From assembly GCA_964023205.1 (NCBI GenBank), contig OZ026835.1:20163817-20227816 (forward strand): a stretch of 64,000 bases of DNA. Direction: 5' to 3'. The notes below the pieces were generated by a model. It was not told the DNA's origin and did not search any database. It worked only from the letters and a program-made list of their open reading frames with translations. The DNA is from Lutraria lutraria (taxonomy: Eukaryota; Mollusca; Bivalvia; Venerida; Mactridae). Shown in pieces: positions 1 through 11,056 of this stretch. Position 1 is the stretch's first letter, and each line of letters starts with the position of its first letter. The position numbers and the translations under genes are program-made.

Positions 1-600
1 ATTGTATGTTTATTAGTGTATATAACTTGTGTAGTGACTGGCTAATTGTATGTTAATAAGTGTATACAACTTGTGTAGTGACTGGCTTATTGTGTGTTAA
101 TTAGTGTATACAACTCATGTAGTGACTGGCTAATTGTATGTTAATTAGTGTATATAATTTGGTAACTGACTGGTTAATTGTATGTTAATTAGTGTATATA
201 ACTTGGTAACTGACTGGTTAATTGTATGTTAATTATTGTATACAACTTGTGTAGTGACTGGCTAATTGTATGTTAATTAATGTATATAACTTGTGTTGTG
301 ACTGGTTAATTGTATGCTAATTAGTGTATATAACTTGTGTTGTGACTGGTTAATTGTATGTTAATTAGTGTATATAACTTGTGTTGTGACTGGTTAATTG
401 TATGTTAATAAGTGTATATAACTTGTATTGTGACTGGTTAATTGTATGTTAATTAGTGTATATAACTTGTGTTGTGACTGATTAATTGTATGTTAATTAG
501 TGAATATAACTTGGTAAGTGATTAGCTAGTTATATGTTACTTAGTGTATATAACTTGGTATGTGACTGACTGGCTTATTGTTTGTTGCTTAATGTAATGT
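1..600. repeat. Satellite-like tandem array, 44-bp unit
   Basis: About thirteen head-to-tail copies of a 44-bp unit that begins ATTGTATGTTAATTAGTGTA and ends GTGACTGGTTA. The first copy is at 1-44, the second starts at 45, and copies decay after about 530. The array is cut by the window edge, so its true length is unknown. Copies differ by point changes (GTAGTGACTGG, GTTGTGACTGG, GGTAACTGACTGG). No coding potential. Confidence 0.9.
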
Positions 601-1360
601 GTGGTGCAATTTTATTAAACTGTCAAAGCTAAATAATTACATGGTCGATGAATGTGATTATTTTTAGCTCCAATACCACAGTTATTTTTTTACCATTATA
701 TAATGTTTTGTAGTCATCATTAAATACATAATTGTATGTTTGTTCACTGGTATAAAAAAAAATCATAGTACAGATTACCAAAGTAATTGTACTGTACTAC
801 ATTGCAGAAGGTAACATTGACCGTGAAATTATGCAGCTTTGACAGTTTAATATAATCACACATTATCAACTTTTAACTATTGACTAATAATGTTCAGAAA
901 CAACTGACCACACTCCGATGAAATGCAACCATGGTCCTGCTTTTATGAGGATCCATTAGCTGACACAAAATCTTGTTCAAGAACATATGTATGTACTTGA
1001 CAAATAAGTAAGACCTTATTAATTATATTTGAAAAATATGGGAAGTAACAATTATAGAATCTAAGCTAAGACATGTCTATGAAACTATACTTGAGACTTG
1101 TGTACATACCCTCAGGTAGGCATCAGATCAATACAGGAGCATCATGGGAGAACAACACCACCACAGCTTTCTACAGATCATACATCCAGTTAATGAGTGA
1201 TTTCTTAGTTCACCATGCTATAAAAAGAACAATTTCAGTGTCAATAAATGATCATTAAATAGACAAAATATGAAAATATAGAAGTTGGAATATCTATTCA
1301 CAAAAGTGCTTAACAATGTATAAACAGACAAACTAAGTTAGTAAAGGACCTGACTAAATA
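601..1360. other. No gene recognised
   Basis: AT-rich sequence after the array. One short open stretch at 1073-1258 (+) has no start context, splice context or family likeness and is treated as chance. Confidence 0.5.
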
Positions 1361-1530
1361 CAGTCAACCCTGTGTAAGGGGTCACCCCTAAATAAAGGCC
1401 ATCCTCTGAATATAGGCTATTTTTTAAAGAACTGCCATTGAATATCCAGTACAAATGACCTCCAAATAAAGGTCACCTGTCAATAAAGGCCATATTTTCT
1501 CTTTCCTAAGAGTGGCCACTGGTTTGGCTG
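1361..1530. mobile_element. MITE family A, copy 1 (Tc1/mariner-like termini)
   Basis: Starts CAGTCAACCCTGTG after a TA dinucleotide and ends GGTTTGGCTG, the degraded inverse of the start. The interior has the family hallmarks AAATAAAGGCCA and AACTGCCATTGA. Other copies of this family occur at 7618, 22410, 32309, 40538, 41727, 44635 and 46726. The TA flanks and CAGT termini suggest a Tc1/mariner-derived non-autonomous element; this is inferred, as no transposase is present. Confidence 0.7.
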
Positions 1531-1539
1531 AATGTAAGT

Positions 1540-3650
1540 GACTAAGGATGTAACTGACTTTGTATATATGTGACTGGCAAAGTATATAAGTGTCTGATTA
1601 AATATGTAAGTATTTGCCTTAGTATTAAGTTCCTGACTTAATATATAACAGATTAACTAAGTATGTAAGTTTGACTAAATATGTAAGTTTATTACTAAGT
1701 ATGTAAGTATCTGAATAAGTATGCAGTGTCTGACATAGTATGAAACTGACTAAGTATGTAACTAAGTATGCAAATGTCTGGCTAAGTATGTAAGTGCCTG
1801 ATTAAGTATGTAAGTGTTTGCCTTAGTATGTAAGTGCCTAAGTATATATATAATTAACTAAGTATATATGACTTATGACAAAATATGTAAGTATTATATT
1901 AAGTACAATGTATCTGATTCTGAATAAGTATATCTGACTTAGTATGTAACTGACTTAGTATATAAGTGCCTGACCTTATATTTAAGTATCTGAATAAGTA
2001 TGTATACATAATTGCCTGTCTTAATATTTAAAGTATCTGGCTTGGTTAAAATCGCTAAAATAACGTAAAGTGATATTTTACATTATATACAAAGAATAAA
2101 TATCATACTTTATTACCAAGCAACAAAAATTCTAACCAAACTAAAAAATGGTGTTCATTAGCGATAAATACTGCATTAAACATCTCTAACGCAATGTGCA
2201 TTGTATCGGTACGATATGATACTATTGATTCATTAATGACAAAAATTCGTTATAAAATCTCTTACTAGATATCAAACATGGGCGTGGTTTCAATTATTGA
2301 ATGGTAAACATAAGCGATTTTGATTGGCTATCAAAATTGAATGGGGTGAGTCAAATTTGTTGATTTCATGAGATGATAATTATCCGACTCTTCAATTGTT
2401 AATTGCTCAGCTTAAAAAAACACAGTAGGTGTCATTTTCGAATTAACATTGCCGTCTTATTTGATGACGGATTTCTAAGCAGTTTTCGTTATTTTATAGC
2501 AGAAACCATGCCTCAGAATTTTGATACCTATTTTCATTTTTTATCTATGAATGGTTCCCTGCATTAGACATATATAGTCATTTTAAGGCTACTTGTTGTA
2601 ATATATTCCTATATACATAGTTATCGTTGTTCAAAAAATTGTAAATTATGTGCGATATTGGTTTATAGAAGACCAATCAAATGTAATAATTGTTTCAAAT
2701 TACTTGCAATGCACTTTATACAATGGTTTTTTTTTAGTATAAAATTATGGTTTAGTTTTTAAATCTATAAATTGGTGAAACTTGATTTTACCTGACATCC
2801 AAGCCAGATACTTTAAGTATCTGAATAAGTATGTAAGTGCCTGGCTTAATATTTAAGTATCTGAATAAATATATAAGTGCCTGATTAATAATGTAAATAT
2901 CTGAATCAGTATATGAATGCCAGACCATAGGATGTAACAGACTAACTTAGCATATATAAGGACCGACTAAGTAAGTATCTGTCTAAGCATAACAGTGCTG
3001 CTTGACTTAATATGTGACTGACTTAGTATGGAACAGACAAAACTAAGTATGTAAGTAAGCAACTGATTAACTATTATAGTGCTGAACTTAGTATGTAACA
3101 GATTAAGTATGTCTGCAAGTGACGGACTAATAATATAGTAATTATGCTTACAGACTGACTTAAAGTACATTTCTTACCAAATATGTAACATACTGAATAA
3201 GTATTATTGCGTCTGTCATTATATTAAAGAGCTGAATTGAATTTGTAACAGACCAAATAAGTATGTGCCTAATTGGGGATGTAATTGCCTAGCTAAAATA
3301 TGATAGTACCTTACTAGGTATGAAAACAACTAAATATTTAAGTGCCTTACTTTTTATGTAACATATTAAAAAATATGAAATGATGTTATTAAGTATTCAA
3401 TAATTGCCTTACCAAAGATCTATACATTACATAGGTCTTTGGCCTTACTAAGTATTTTATTTTCTAACAGACTATGTAACAGACTTACTGAGTTTGAAAC
3501 GAATTAATGAAGAATGTAAGTACCTGGCTAAGAATGTAAGTTCCTGACATGGTACGCAAGTCTCCATTTAGTATACAAGTGCTTCATTAAGTATGTAACG
3601 GACAAACAAAGTATGTAACATCCTGGATAAGTATTTAAGTAAGTTACCAG
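1540..3650. repeat. Degenerate AAGTATGTAAGTGCCTGAC array
   Basis: Loose tandem repetition of about 20-bp motifs such as AAGTATGTAAGTGCCTGACT, AAGTATCTGAATAAGT and GTATGTAACTGACTTAG. It is split by unrelated sequence at about 2046-2798. Unit length drifts, so this is an old array. Nothing coding is seen; the open stretch at 2967-3170 (-) is only the array read in reverse. Confidence 0.8.
2030..2814. mobile_element. Insertion bounded by a 16-bp inverted repeat inside the array
   Basis: The array is interrupted by about 750 bp of non-repetitive sequence. It is bounded by AAAGTATCTGGCTTGG at 2030-2045 and its exact reverse complement at 2799-2814. The interior has no open frame of note. It could be a MITE-like element or a local inversion that captured one array unit. 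The element class cannot be assigned. Confidence 0.45.
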
Positions 3651-3712
3651 TCCAATCTATCGACTAAGAACAATAATGTCATGTAGTACACAATCAATAA
3701 ATAAAATTTTAC

Positions 3713-3889
3713 CTTGAAGCCTTGAATAGTCTTATATTGCTGACTGTCTCTCTTGCTCTAATTGGCATCGAACTGTGTTGGTAGTTTTGGTCAAGAACGA
3801 TTCGCCCAAATCTCCCAATCATAGCCTTATGCTTGAAGTGTACTGTGCTTACAACTTTAGTTGAAGACTGTTTCTTATTTCCATTTGAC
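3713..3889 (-). CDS. Possible single coding exon, unrecognised
   Basis: On the minus strand this 177-nt stretch is open and bounded by a CAG acceptor side (plus-strand CT at 3890-3891) and a GT donor (plus-strand AC at 3711-3712). It enters and leaves in phase 2. The 58-codon reading is basic and mixed in composition, unlike the AT-biased chance frames nearby, and contains HFKHKAMIGRFGRIVL. No domain is recognised and no partner exon was found nearby. It could be an exon of a gene running left out of the window, or a chance frame. Confidence 0.25.
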
Positions 3890-4341
3890 CTGTTTGACCA
3901 CAAAATGATAAACTGTTATTAATTATGTCAGTGAATGAAACCTCCAATATTACCATACCTAACATTTTGTACTCATAGAAAATAAAACGAGGGACATAGG
4001 CCTGGTGCATTTGGAGTCGAGAACAGCAACCTGGCAACATTATGTAATAACTAATAAAAGTAATTTCCGTGAAGAACAAGCCACTCCTATTATCTCCAGG
4101 ATGTTTATCTTTACACCAAAAAAGTCCATCTAAGTTTATTTAGAGTTTATTCAGCCTCTGATTCTGTACATCATATAATATGAACGTTTCATAAAATGTA
4201 CTTCGATGAAATAGATTGAAGGGTCACTATGCTTACGAAATCTGAAACCATCCATTGTAAATACAAACTATGATAAACTAAGACTTGTATATTTTGGTAA
4301 AATGTTGAATTATAAAGATAGATTTTCAGCTCTTAATACGT

Positions 4342-4700
4342 GCCCAGGGTGAGCTTTTGTTCAGTCATGGTTTGGCGTCCGATGTTGTTCGACTTCAACT
4401 TGTGAACACATAGGGACCACATTTTTAGTTCAATTTTCACAAAACTTTGTCAGAATGTTAATAATGACAAATTCTAGGACGACTTCAATAATGGGTCATT
4501 TGGGGTCAAACTAGGTCACTAAGTCAATTTAGAAGAAAACCACGTGAACACTCTAGAAATCACTGTTTTGATTGGATAGTGCGATAATGGGTCATCTTGG
4601 ATCAAAAACGAGGTCACCAGGGATAATTACTGGAAAACTTTGTGAACACTCTAGAAGTTACTGCTCTGATTGGATCTTCATATTGACGAGTTCTGTGATA
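4342..4700 (+). mobile_element. Old truncated Helentron-like repeat
   Basis: A diverged and truncated relative of the elements at 12999, 18248 and 23608. It keeps GTGAGCTTTTGTTCAGTC, GGCGTCCGATGTTG, ACCACATTTTTAGTTCAATTTT and repeated GGGTCATTTGGGGTCAAA and GTGAACACTCTAGAA blocks. The LINE fragment starts where it stops, so it was probably truncated by or next to that insertion. Confidence 0.6.
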
Positions 4701-4725
4701 AGTGAACATTGAAAAATAAAAACAT

Positions 4726-5654
4726 TTGGTCTTCAGAAATGGTGGCCCTCTTCGACAGTATGAACATTGGACATACAAAAATATTAGACTAGACATCGTC
4801 TCATTCTACAAATACCTCGGTACATACTTTACACCGAAACTATCTTGGACTATAACCAAGGACACATTGGCGAAACAAACATCAAAAGCCATAGCATGTC
4901 TATACAGATGTCAGACACAATTCGGTGACTTTACACCGAAACAATCATTTAAACTTTTTGACGCCACGGTCATACAAATTCTTTGTTATCCTGCTGAAAT
5001 ATGGGGATTTCAGTATGCCGAAAGTATTGAGCGAGTACATGTTAATTTCTGTAAACGAATGTGTGGACTAAACAGAAATGTGTCGAATTTCTTCGCCCTG
5101 AGTGAATGTGATAGGCCTTCTATAATAAGCGTGACTTACATGTTTAAATGCATATCATATTGGGTAAGACTTTTACGGATGCCTGCAAATAGATACCCAC
5201 AACATATGTATTTACTTCTCAGAAACCAAGACATGCATGATAGAACAAACTTGGCTACTTGTGTGAAACGCCTTTGTACGAAAATGGATTTGGCAATGTT
5301 TGACTATCTAATGACGTTGGAGATGCGAAAATGTTCTTGAATACATTTAAAACTCGACTCAAAGACTGTGTATTACAAAACCTTAAAGCTCAAATAGATG
5401 ATTCACCAAAAGCAACTTATTATAAGGAGTTTAAATCTCTATTAAACGTTGAACGATATCTGTGTTTTAATTTACTTTACAAGTCAAAGATGTGTTTATC
5501 TAATTTTCGATGTTCCGGTCACCGACTTATGATCGAAAAAGGTCGCCATATAAACATTGACCGCGATTATAGATATTGCCATTTCTGCCTGAAAATTAGA
5601 AATGTTTATACAGTAGAAGACGAGTACCATGTATTTATGTTATGTCCACTATAA
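4726..5654 (+). mobile_element. Decayed non-LTR retrotransposon (LINE), 3' end of ORF2
   Basis: Two overlapping frames (4726-5340 and 5331-5654) together encode the region after the reverse-transcriptase core of a LINE ORF2. The first contains the thumb-type block with YKYLGTYF and LSW, then ILCYPAEIWGF. The second carries the typical C-terminal zinc-like block CHFC...EDEYHVFMLC. The frame change near 5331 and the missing RT core show a dead 5'-truncated copy. Its 3' UTR probably runs to about 6130. The same family recurs at 58040-60022, where the matching block reads CTFC...ECEYHVFFYC. Confidence 0.8.
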
Positions 5655-7617
5655 TATAGTGCCTTACGGTGTGAGCTGTTAATTCCGAAATATCTACATC
5701 AGATAGAAGCTGTCCATCTATTCAAAACTATTATGGCTGATAGTAAGGACAGTCATATATAGCTGATTGCAAAATTTGTACTAGAATGTACAACATTAAG
5801 GTCTGAGTTTCTTAGAGGCAAGTAAGTGAGTAGACTGATCGGGTGTATTTACCACTACTGCTATAGAATAGCACAACACGTTCGATTGATCGTACTCATA
5901 TTTATCAAATATGTAAATTGTTTTTACCATTATACCTTTGTTCCTTGAAACCAATTAACATTATTACTGTTTAGATGACATGTCTATGTTCACATTTATT
6001 TTTGAATTTGCATGAATATGTATTCTAAAATTGACATTGTTAGATTCTTAAATGAAATTTTATTGCTATCATAACTACGCTGTATGTATTTTGGGCTGGA
6101 GGCCTTCAATTGCACTGAATAAACTATATTGTATTGGTCATAAGGTGGGGTTGAGCTCAGAAAAAATAATTCTTGCAGTACCGTCAGAATAAACAGAAAG
6201 AACAATGTTTATACACTCCAAAACAACGTACTAACCCCTGATGTTTTCAACAGCATTTCAGTTAAATACCAATGGGTCCCATGGTTACAAAAATGCAATA
6301 CAAAATTGTATTTATAGTCGGTTGGCATATTAACAATGTAACATTAGCTGTGAATAGCTATTGGCCGAAATAAACAGCTGACCCGGCATGAGACATGTTT
6401 ATTACATATTAGAAAAACTAGTACGTGCTTCGCCATACTTGTATGATATGTAAAAATATATGGAAGCTTAGTCGTCACGTGAATTAAAGCTTATCACAGT
6501 ATATTACAAAATAACAAATTTACCTGTCCGTACAGTTGTCGCAACATTCCAAAACCGTCCACATCTTGGAACAAATTCTCAACATTCAGTGACAGCTGTC
6601 TTGTCCCGCCAACGTATAAATGACCAAATTTTATGAGTCACATGACCACATTTTTATTTAAGTCTTACACAGGTCTGTTTTACACAAATTGTAACTACAA
6701 GTGTATCTAAACCAACAAATGTTCACGGGTGATACAAATGGACACACGAGAAAGTCGTGCGAATGGATTGAATGTGCAAATTGTGTTTGGAAGAGGCGTA
6801 AAACTGCTAGTAAATTATTGCTGGGGTTCAAAATAGCTTTTCAAGTAACAGTAGACGTTCCAAACGATGATTCAGCAACTGTTTTGCTATGGAAAGCCAC
6901 AATACACCCCCAAAGTACTACTATATTTTTCTATATGCTGTTTGCCGACTATTTACAGTCTGAAAGCATGACAAAGCATATACATGTATCATAAACTGCA
7001 ATGTTAACTGCATACTCTGACCAATTGATTTTGTTATTGTCCATTTTATAGTGGAGAAATCGACTTGTAAACAAACATGCTCCGGGTAGACTAAGGTCCT
7101 GCGGCTAAATTTTGTGTATGATATCATGAAGGTTTCCTCCTGCGGATTTTTAAGGTTTTGTTAACGTGACAGGAGTGAAAATCGAAGCCGCCTCTGACGA
7201 CAACTTTCAGAACTTTGGTTTGTTGATTAAAATCGTACACGAATTGACGGATCTTACCAGAAAACGTGGTTGTAGTGTATTGAGTTTAATCTAATACAAT
7301 ATTGTAGTCTCTTGGCTTATCCGTTACCTGTCTGTATAGTATTGTACACGATTGATTGAATAGCCTCTGACACATCAATTTTTATAGCCTAATGTCAAAT
7401 ATGAAAGTAACTAAAACAAAATATTTAAGTTAATACAAGCCAAAATCGATTGTGCCAGCATTCTTGTGTTAATTTATTGTTTATAAATTATCATTGCGTG
7501 TAAAACGACGATTTTATTGAAAGCGCCTTCGAATAGAAGTCAATGAGCATGCACGGCCAAACCAAAGACATCGCATCTAGAATTGCATCTGGCATTTACC
7601 TTAAATATACATACATA
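5655..7617. other. LINE 3' flank, then sequence with no recognised gene
   Basis: 5655 to about 6130 looks like the 3' UTR of the preceding LINE, with no poly(A) tail seen. The remainder is AT-rich single-copy-looking sequence. The open stretches at 6701-6994 (+) and 6921-7127 (-) have no recognisable domain or splice context. Confidence 0.4.
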
Positions 7618-7784
7618 CAGTCAAACTAGTAAGAACCTCCTCCAAATAATGTTATCCAATAAATAAAGTCATTCTTTTAAAATCTGTCATTGATTATTTA
7701 AAACAAAATGACCTCTGAATAAAGGCCACCTATCTACATTATTTTGTCTTTCCCAAAGATGGCCTTTGTTCACAGGTTTGACTG
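7618..7784. mobile_element. MITE family A, copy 2
   Basis: Clear termini: CAGTCAAACTAG at the left and CACAGGTTTGACTG at the right, flanked by TA on both sides (CATA before, TACAC after). About 167 bp, non-coding. Confidence 0.85.
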
Positions 7785-8806
7785 TACACTATATCTCAGA
7801 ACTTCAAAGATTTGAAAAAAAGATCTGCAGCCCTACTTTTTAGGGGGGACCTAGTTTACTATATATGGTGACAAATCCTACATTTATGTTGTAAAGACTC
7901 AATTGTAAGGAATGGGTTAAGTTATTATAACATTCTGAAGGCACTGCTGTTGGTCGGAACTACACAACAGTCAAAAGTTGAGGCTGAGTTTTGGAAACTG
8001 AGCGATAGTTCAGCTTTCCATAGCCTTCACTCGCTCAGCAAGCATGAATTTTGATGCAGACCAAAGTAAAGAAGTTTTATGACTGTTTTGTATTATAGTA
8101 CAACCTCTGTAGATCAACACCCTGTGGTACAAAGTCTGCAGTATGTATAAAAAAAATCCAAATCGATTGTTGAGAACTGGTCTTAAGTTCTTTACCTTGT
8201 GTTCGTATCGAACAATAAAAACACACATTGAAAGTTCAATTCAGATTTATTCCAAATTTACTCATTCTTAATTACAGAATTATGTAAAAAGATGTACATG
8301 TATATGTTATGCCATTATAAATATCATTATGATAAATTAATATAATAGGTATTTCAAACTACTTGAAGGACCCTACATATAAAGTTACTTCAATTGAAGA
8401 CAATACCCTTTAATGAAAAATTTACAAGATTGTTCATTTTCCTCAATATATGAAGAGGTGTTGCCAGCTCTTTGTGGAACAGTAAATTATTATTGTTGAG
8501 AATACTGTCCGGGAAAACTAATTCGCTGAACCAGCAGTCATACCCGTATAACTAAAATATCATAGAAAACTGATTTGTTACATTACAATCTGATAGGATT
8601 CTCCATTGTAGAAAATACAGCCCTGCTATCTACAGATGTTATGTTATTCCTGATCCACAAATAGCTAAGGCGTATTCTAGAAATCTTTGAAAATCCTGCA
8701 ATAAGAGGAATATTCTTCACACAAACTGCCGTTCATTGCGTAAGTAGATTACGGAAGTATTAAACCCACGTATATGCTGTAAACTTCAGTTTCAATATTA
8801 CCTGCT

Positions 8807-8915
8807 GCGGCTTTGTGCTTGTTAGTGTGCTGGATTTGTAACCAGAAGATCAGGGTTCAATATCGGTTGTGGTAGGCCATACCCTTCTATGACAAAAGTT
8901 TTATTTTCCTCCTTA
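8807..8915 (+). mobile_element. tRNA-derived SINE fragment
   Basis: CTGGATTTGTAACC then AGGGTTCAATATCGG resemble degenerate Pol III A- and B-box regions, followed by the tail GGCCATACCCTTCTATGACAAAA. The same arrangement recurs at 28834-28925, which makes it a dispersed SINE and not a tRNA gene. Confidence 0.55.
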
Positions 8916-9214
8916 AGTTTCAAAGTATATTTAGATAATAGCATGTATAAAGACAGACATATCAGTTTTGGTCAGAAATGATCACTGACTAAATATACAT
9001 AAAATGAATGTTATAATTGGTTCAAGATGAGAGATATGTTACCCTAATAAATAATATGTTATTAGAATAAACATTTCAACTACATGTAATTTGAAGACAA
9101 GTAAATAAAAAACATTAGATTATGTTTATAAATGTAGGAACACGTTTAACCAACCCTACTTATAAAGAATAATCATTAGATACAACCGAGCATGCTTAAC
9201 AGCGTAAAAATCTA

Positions 9215-9231
9215 CCCCCCCCCCCCCCCCC
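9215..9231. repeat. Homopolymer run, 17 C
   Basis: Seventeen consecutive C residues followed by CTAAAAAAACACACACA-type simple sequence. A G-tract on the minus strand. The length is likely variable and prone to sequencing error. Confidence 0.9.
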
Positions 9232-9239
9232 TAAAAAAA

Positions 9240-10879
9240 CACACACAGTACTTAACATTTATTGTTCAATTTTTAGGTCAGCAATGTTATTGTATACATG
9301 GAGGATCCCATTTGCAAATGTTTAGGTAACACAAATACTATAATTGTAATATGCTATAGAGCAATCCATGAATCATTATTATCACTGTCCTCTGTCGTGC
9401 ACTTGGTAAAGCATACGTTAAAGAGAATCTTGAGGACTGCGTCAGATATTAGGCATCATTTTTTATCGTCAACTTCTTTTCATTTTTAATAAAAGTTAAC
9501 TTCACCATAATTATTTCAATGAATAAATTATAAGCAATAAATATATAATTGTACATAATAATTGAAAAAGAAAGTGTCATTGACTGAGTTCGAATCACTC
9601 ACATCTAGCTGCTCCTTGTAAAAATGACATATATATATGTACATGCCATCTTTTCAATACACCACGACTCTTGTCCACGTGAATGATACTTTTCTTTGGA
9701 TTTAAAATGATTTGGGCAATCAATTTACAGTGATCACCTTTACAATGGTATCGTCCGAAATTCGACCTTGACTATAAAAAAATTGAATTATACCCTGGAT
9801 GGTCTGATATGAATAAACGTGGTGATTGCTTGCGTGTGTGGTCACGTAACGAAGATGTTTAACAGAAGAAAATGTGTAATAGAAGCGTATCTATATCAGC
9901 AAAACATAAATTGTTACATAAGTAGGCCTACTCACAATGTCTCCGTCGGATACCACAAATATTCACTTGATTTCATGAATCAACCGCGATGTTTATGTAC
10001 AAATCAATGATGTTATGCACCTACCACAACGGATGTTCACATTTTTATAATGTGAAAAATTCCTGTTATGTTAATAATTAATTTACATTATTCATCTTTA
10101 TTTATTTATTATTATTCATATTTTAACTATTTCTAAAACATGGTACATATATAGGAAATATATTACACAAAATGGGCATATAAAGTTACAGTGTTCAAAC
10201 AAAAAAATATTACTGAATATACAAATTGAGACTGTAAAATTATTAAAGGTAAATAATATCAGTAAAAATTGAAACCATGTCAAAAACGTTAAAATACAAG
10301 GATAACACCAAAAAAAAGAAGTAATTGTGGTCCTTTATAAAATTAATGTAAATAACCTAGAAATATATATAGATATATTCTGCAAATCCATCTCGCAAAA
10401 AAGAAATTCATTTCACACATAGGGATACGGCTCACTGACTGTGTTCGCTTTATTATTGACGGTATATATACTATATGAGCCCTATCCCAGATGGAATCCA
10501 TTCATCTATCTGGAGGCGGAGTTACGGTTTATAACGGAACCTCACTCTGGGTGTTATCTTTAGCGACCGCTACTACGTTTCTTTTATAAACTGGTTCCCG
10601 TTCCATTTTCGAATGAAAGACCTTGTACAGACATGTCAGCGGAAACCAGAATATACTTTTAAGGGAGACTTTTGTGTTTAAAAAAATGACTATCATAATG
10701 CAGCGAGTTTCCTTGATATTGTTCATTTAAATGGCATGCTACTGGATCCTAAAATTTATATCTAACACTATATTATTGTTTTCCTAAGAGGAACAAGTAT
10801 TTAGACGCTGAAATATTTTCAAATATTTTATCATAATGCTGGTCACTTTTCCCGCGGTATTGGCTGTCAAAGTTAGGTT
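9240..10879. promoter_or_regulatory. Region upstream of parkin; promoter not pinpointed
   Basis: No gene is recognised here. The parkin start codon lies at 10880, so the promoter and any 5' UTR exon should fall in this stretch or further left. Nothing like PACRG, the head-to-head partner of parkin in vertebrates, could be read on the minus strand. The frame at 10529-10726 (-) does not resemble it. No convincing TATA box or CpG island was seen. Confidence 0.3.
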
Positions 10880-11056
10880 ATGGCAAAATCGGTTAATGTT
10901 AGAGTTGCCAGAAATGATTGCAGAGTGGTTGACATTTCTTGGGCTTCTTCTATACTGGATGTGAAGGGAATCATTTCAAATATCATTGGGCTTGAGCCTT
11001 GTGGGTTTGATTTGTTATTCAGTGGTAAAGTCTTGAATCCAGCATCGACCTTGAAG
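10880..11056 (+). CDS. PRKN: Parkin exon 1: start codon and most of the Ubl domain
   Basis: 59 codons from ATG at 10880, the only in-frame start before the Ubl fold. FSGKVL matches FAGKEL of human parkin, keeping the Lys48-equivalent. The exon ends at LK in phase 0 before GTAATT. In human PRKN the first coding exon carries only three residues, so the exon structure differs here. Confidence 0.9.

Noticed and set aside
1..600. Regular direct repeats that might suggest a CRISPR array
   Set aside because: Units are contiguous with no unique spacers, and the sequence is clearly a eukaryotic genome.
6701..6994. 97-codon plus-strand frame with several Cys and Trp
   Set aside because: No family likeness, no splice sites that would extend it, and ordinary for chance in this much sequence.
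10529..10726. Minus-strand frame upstream of parkin considered as a PACRG exon
   Set aside because: The translated residues show no likeness to PACRG and no splice sites frame it.
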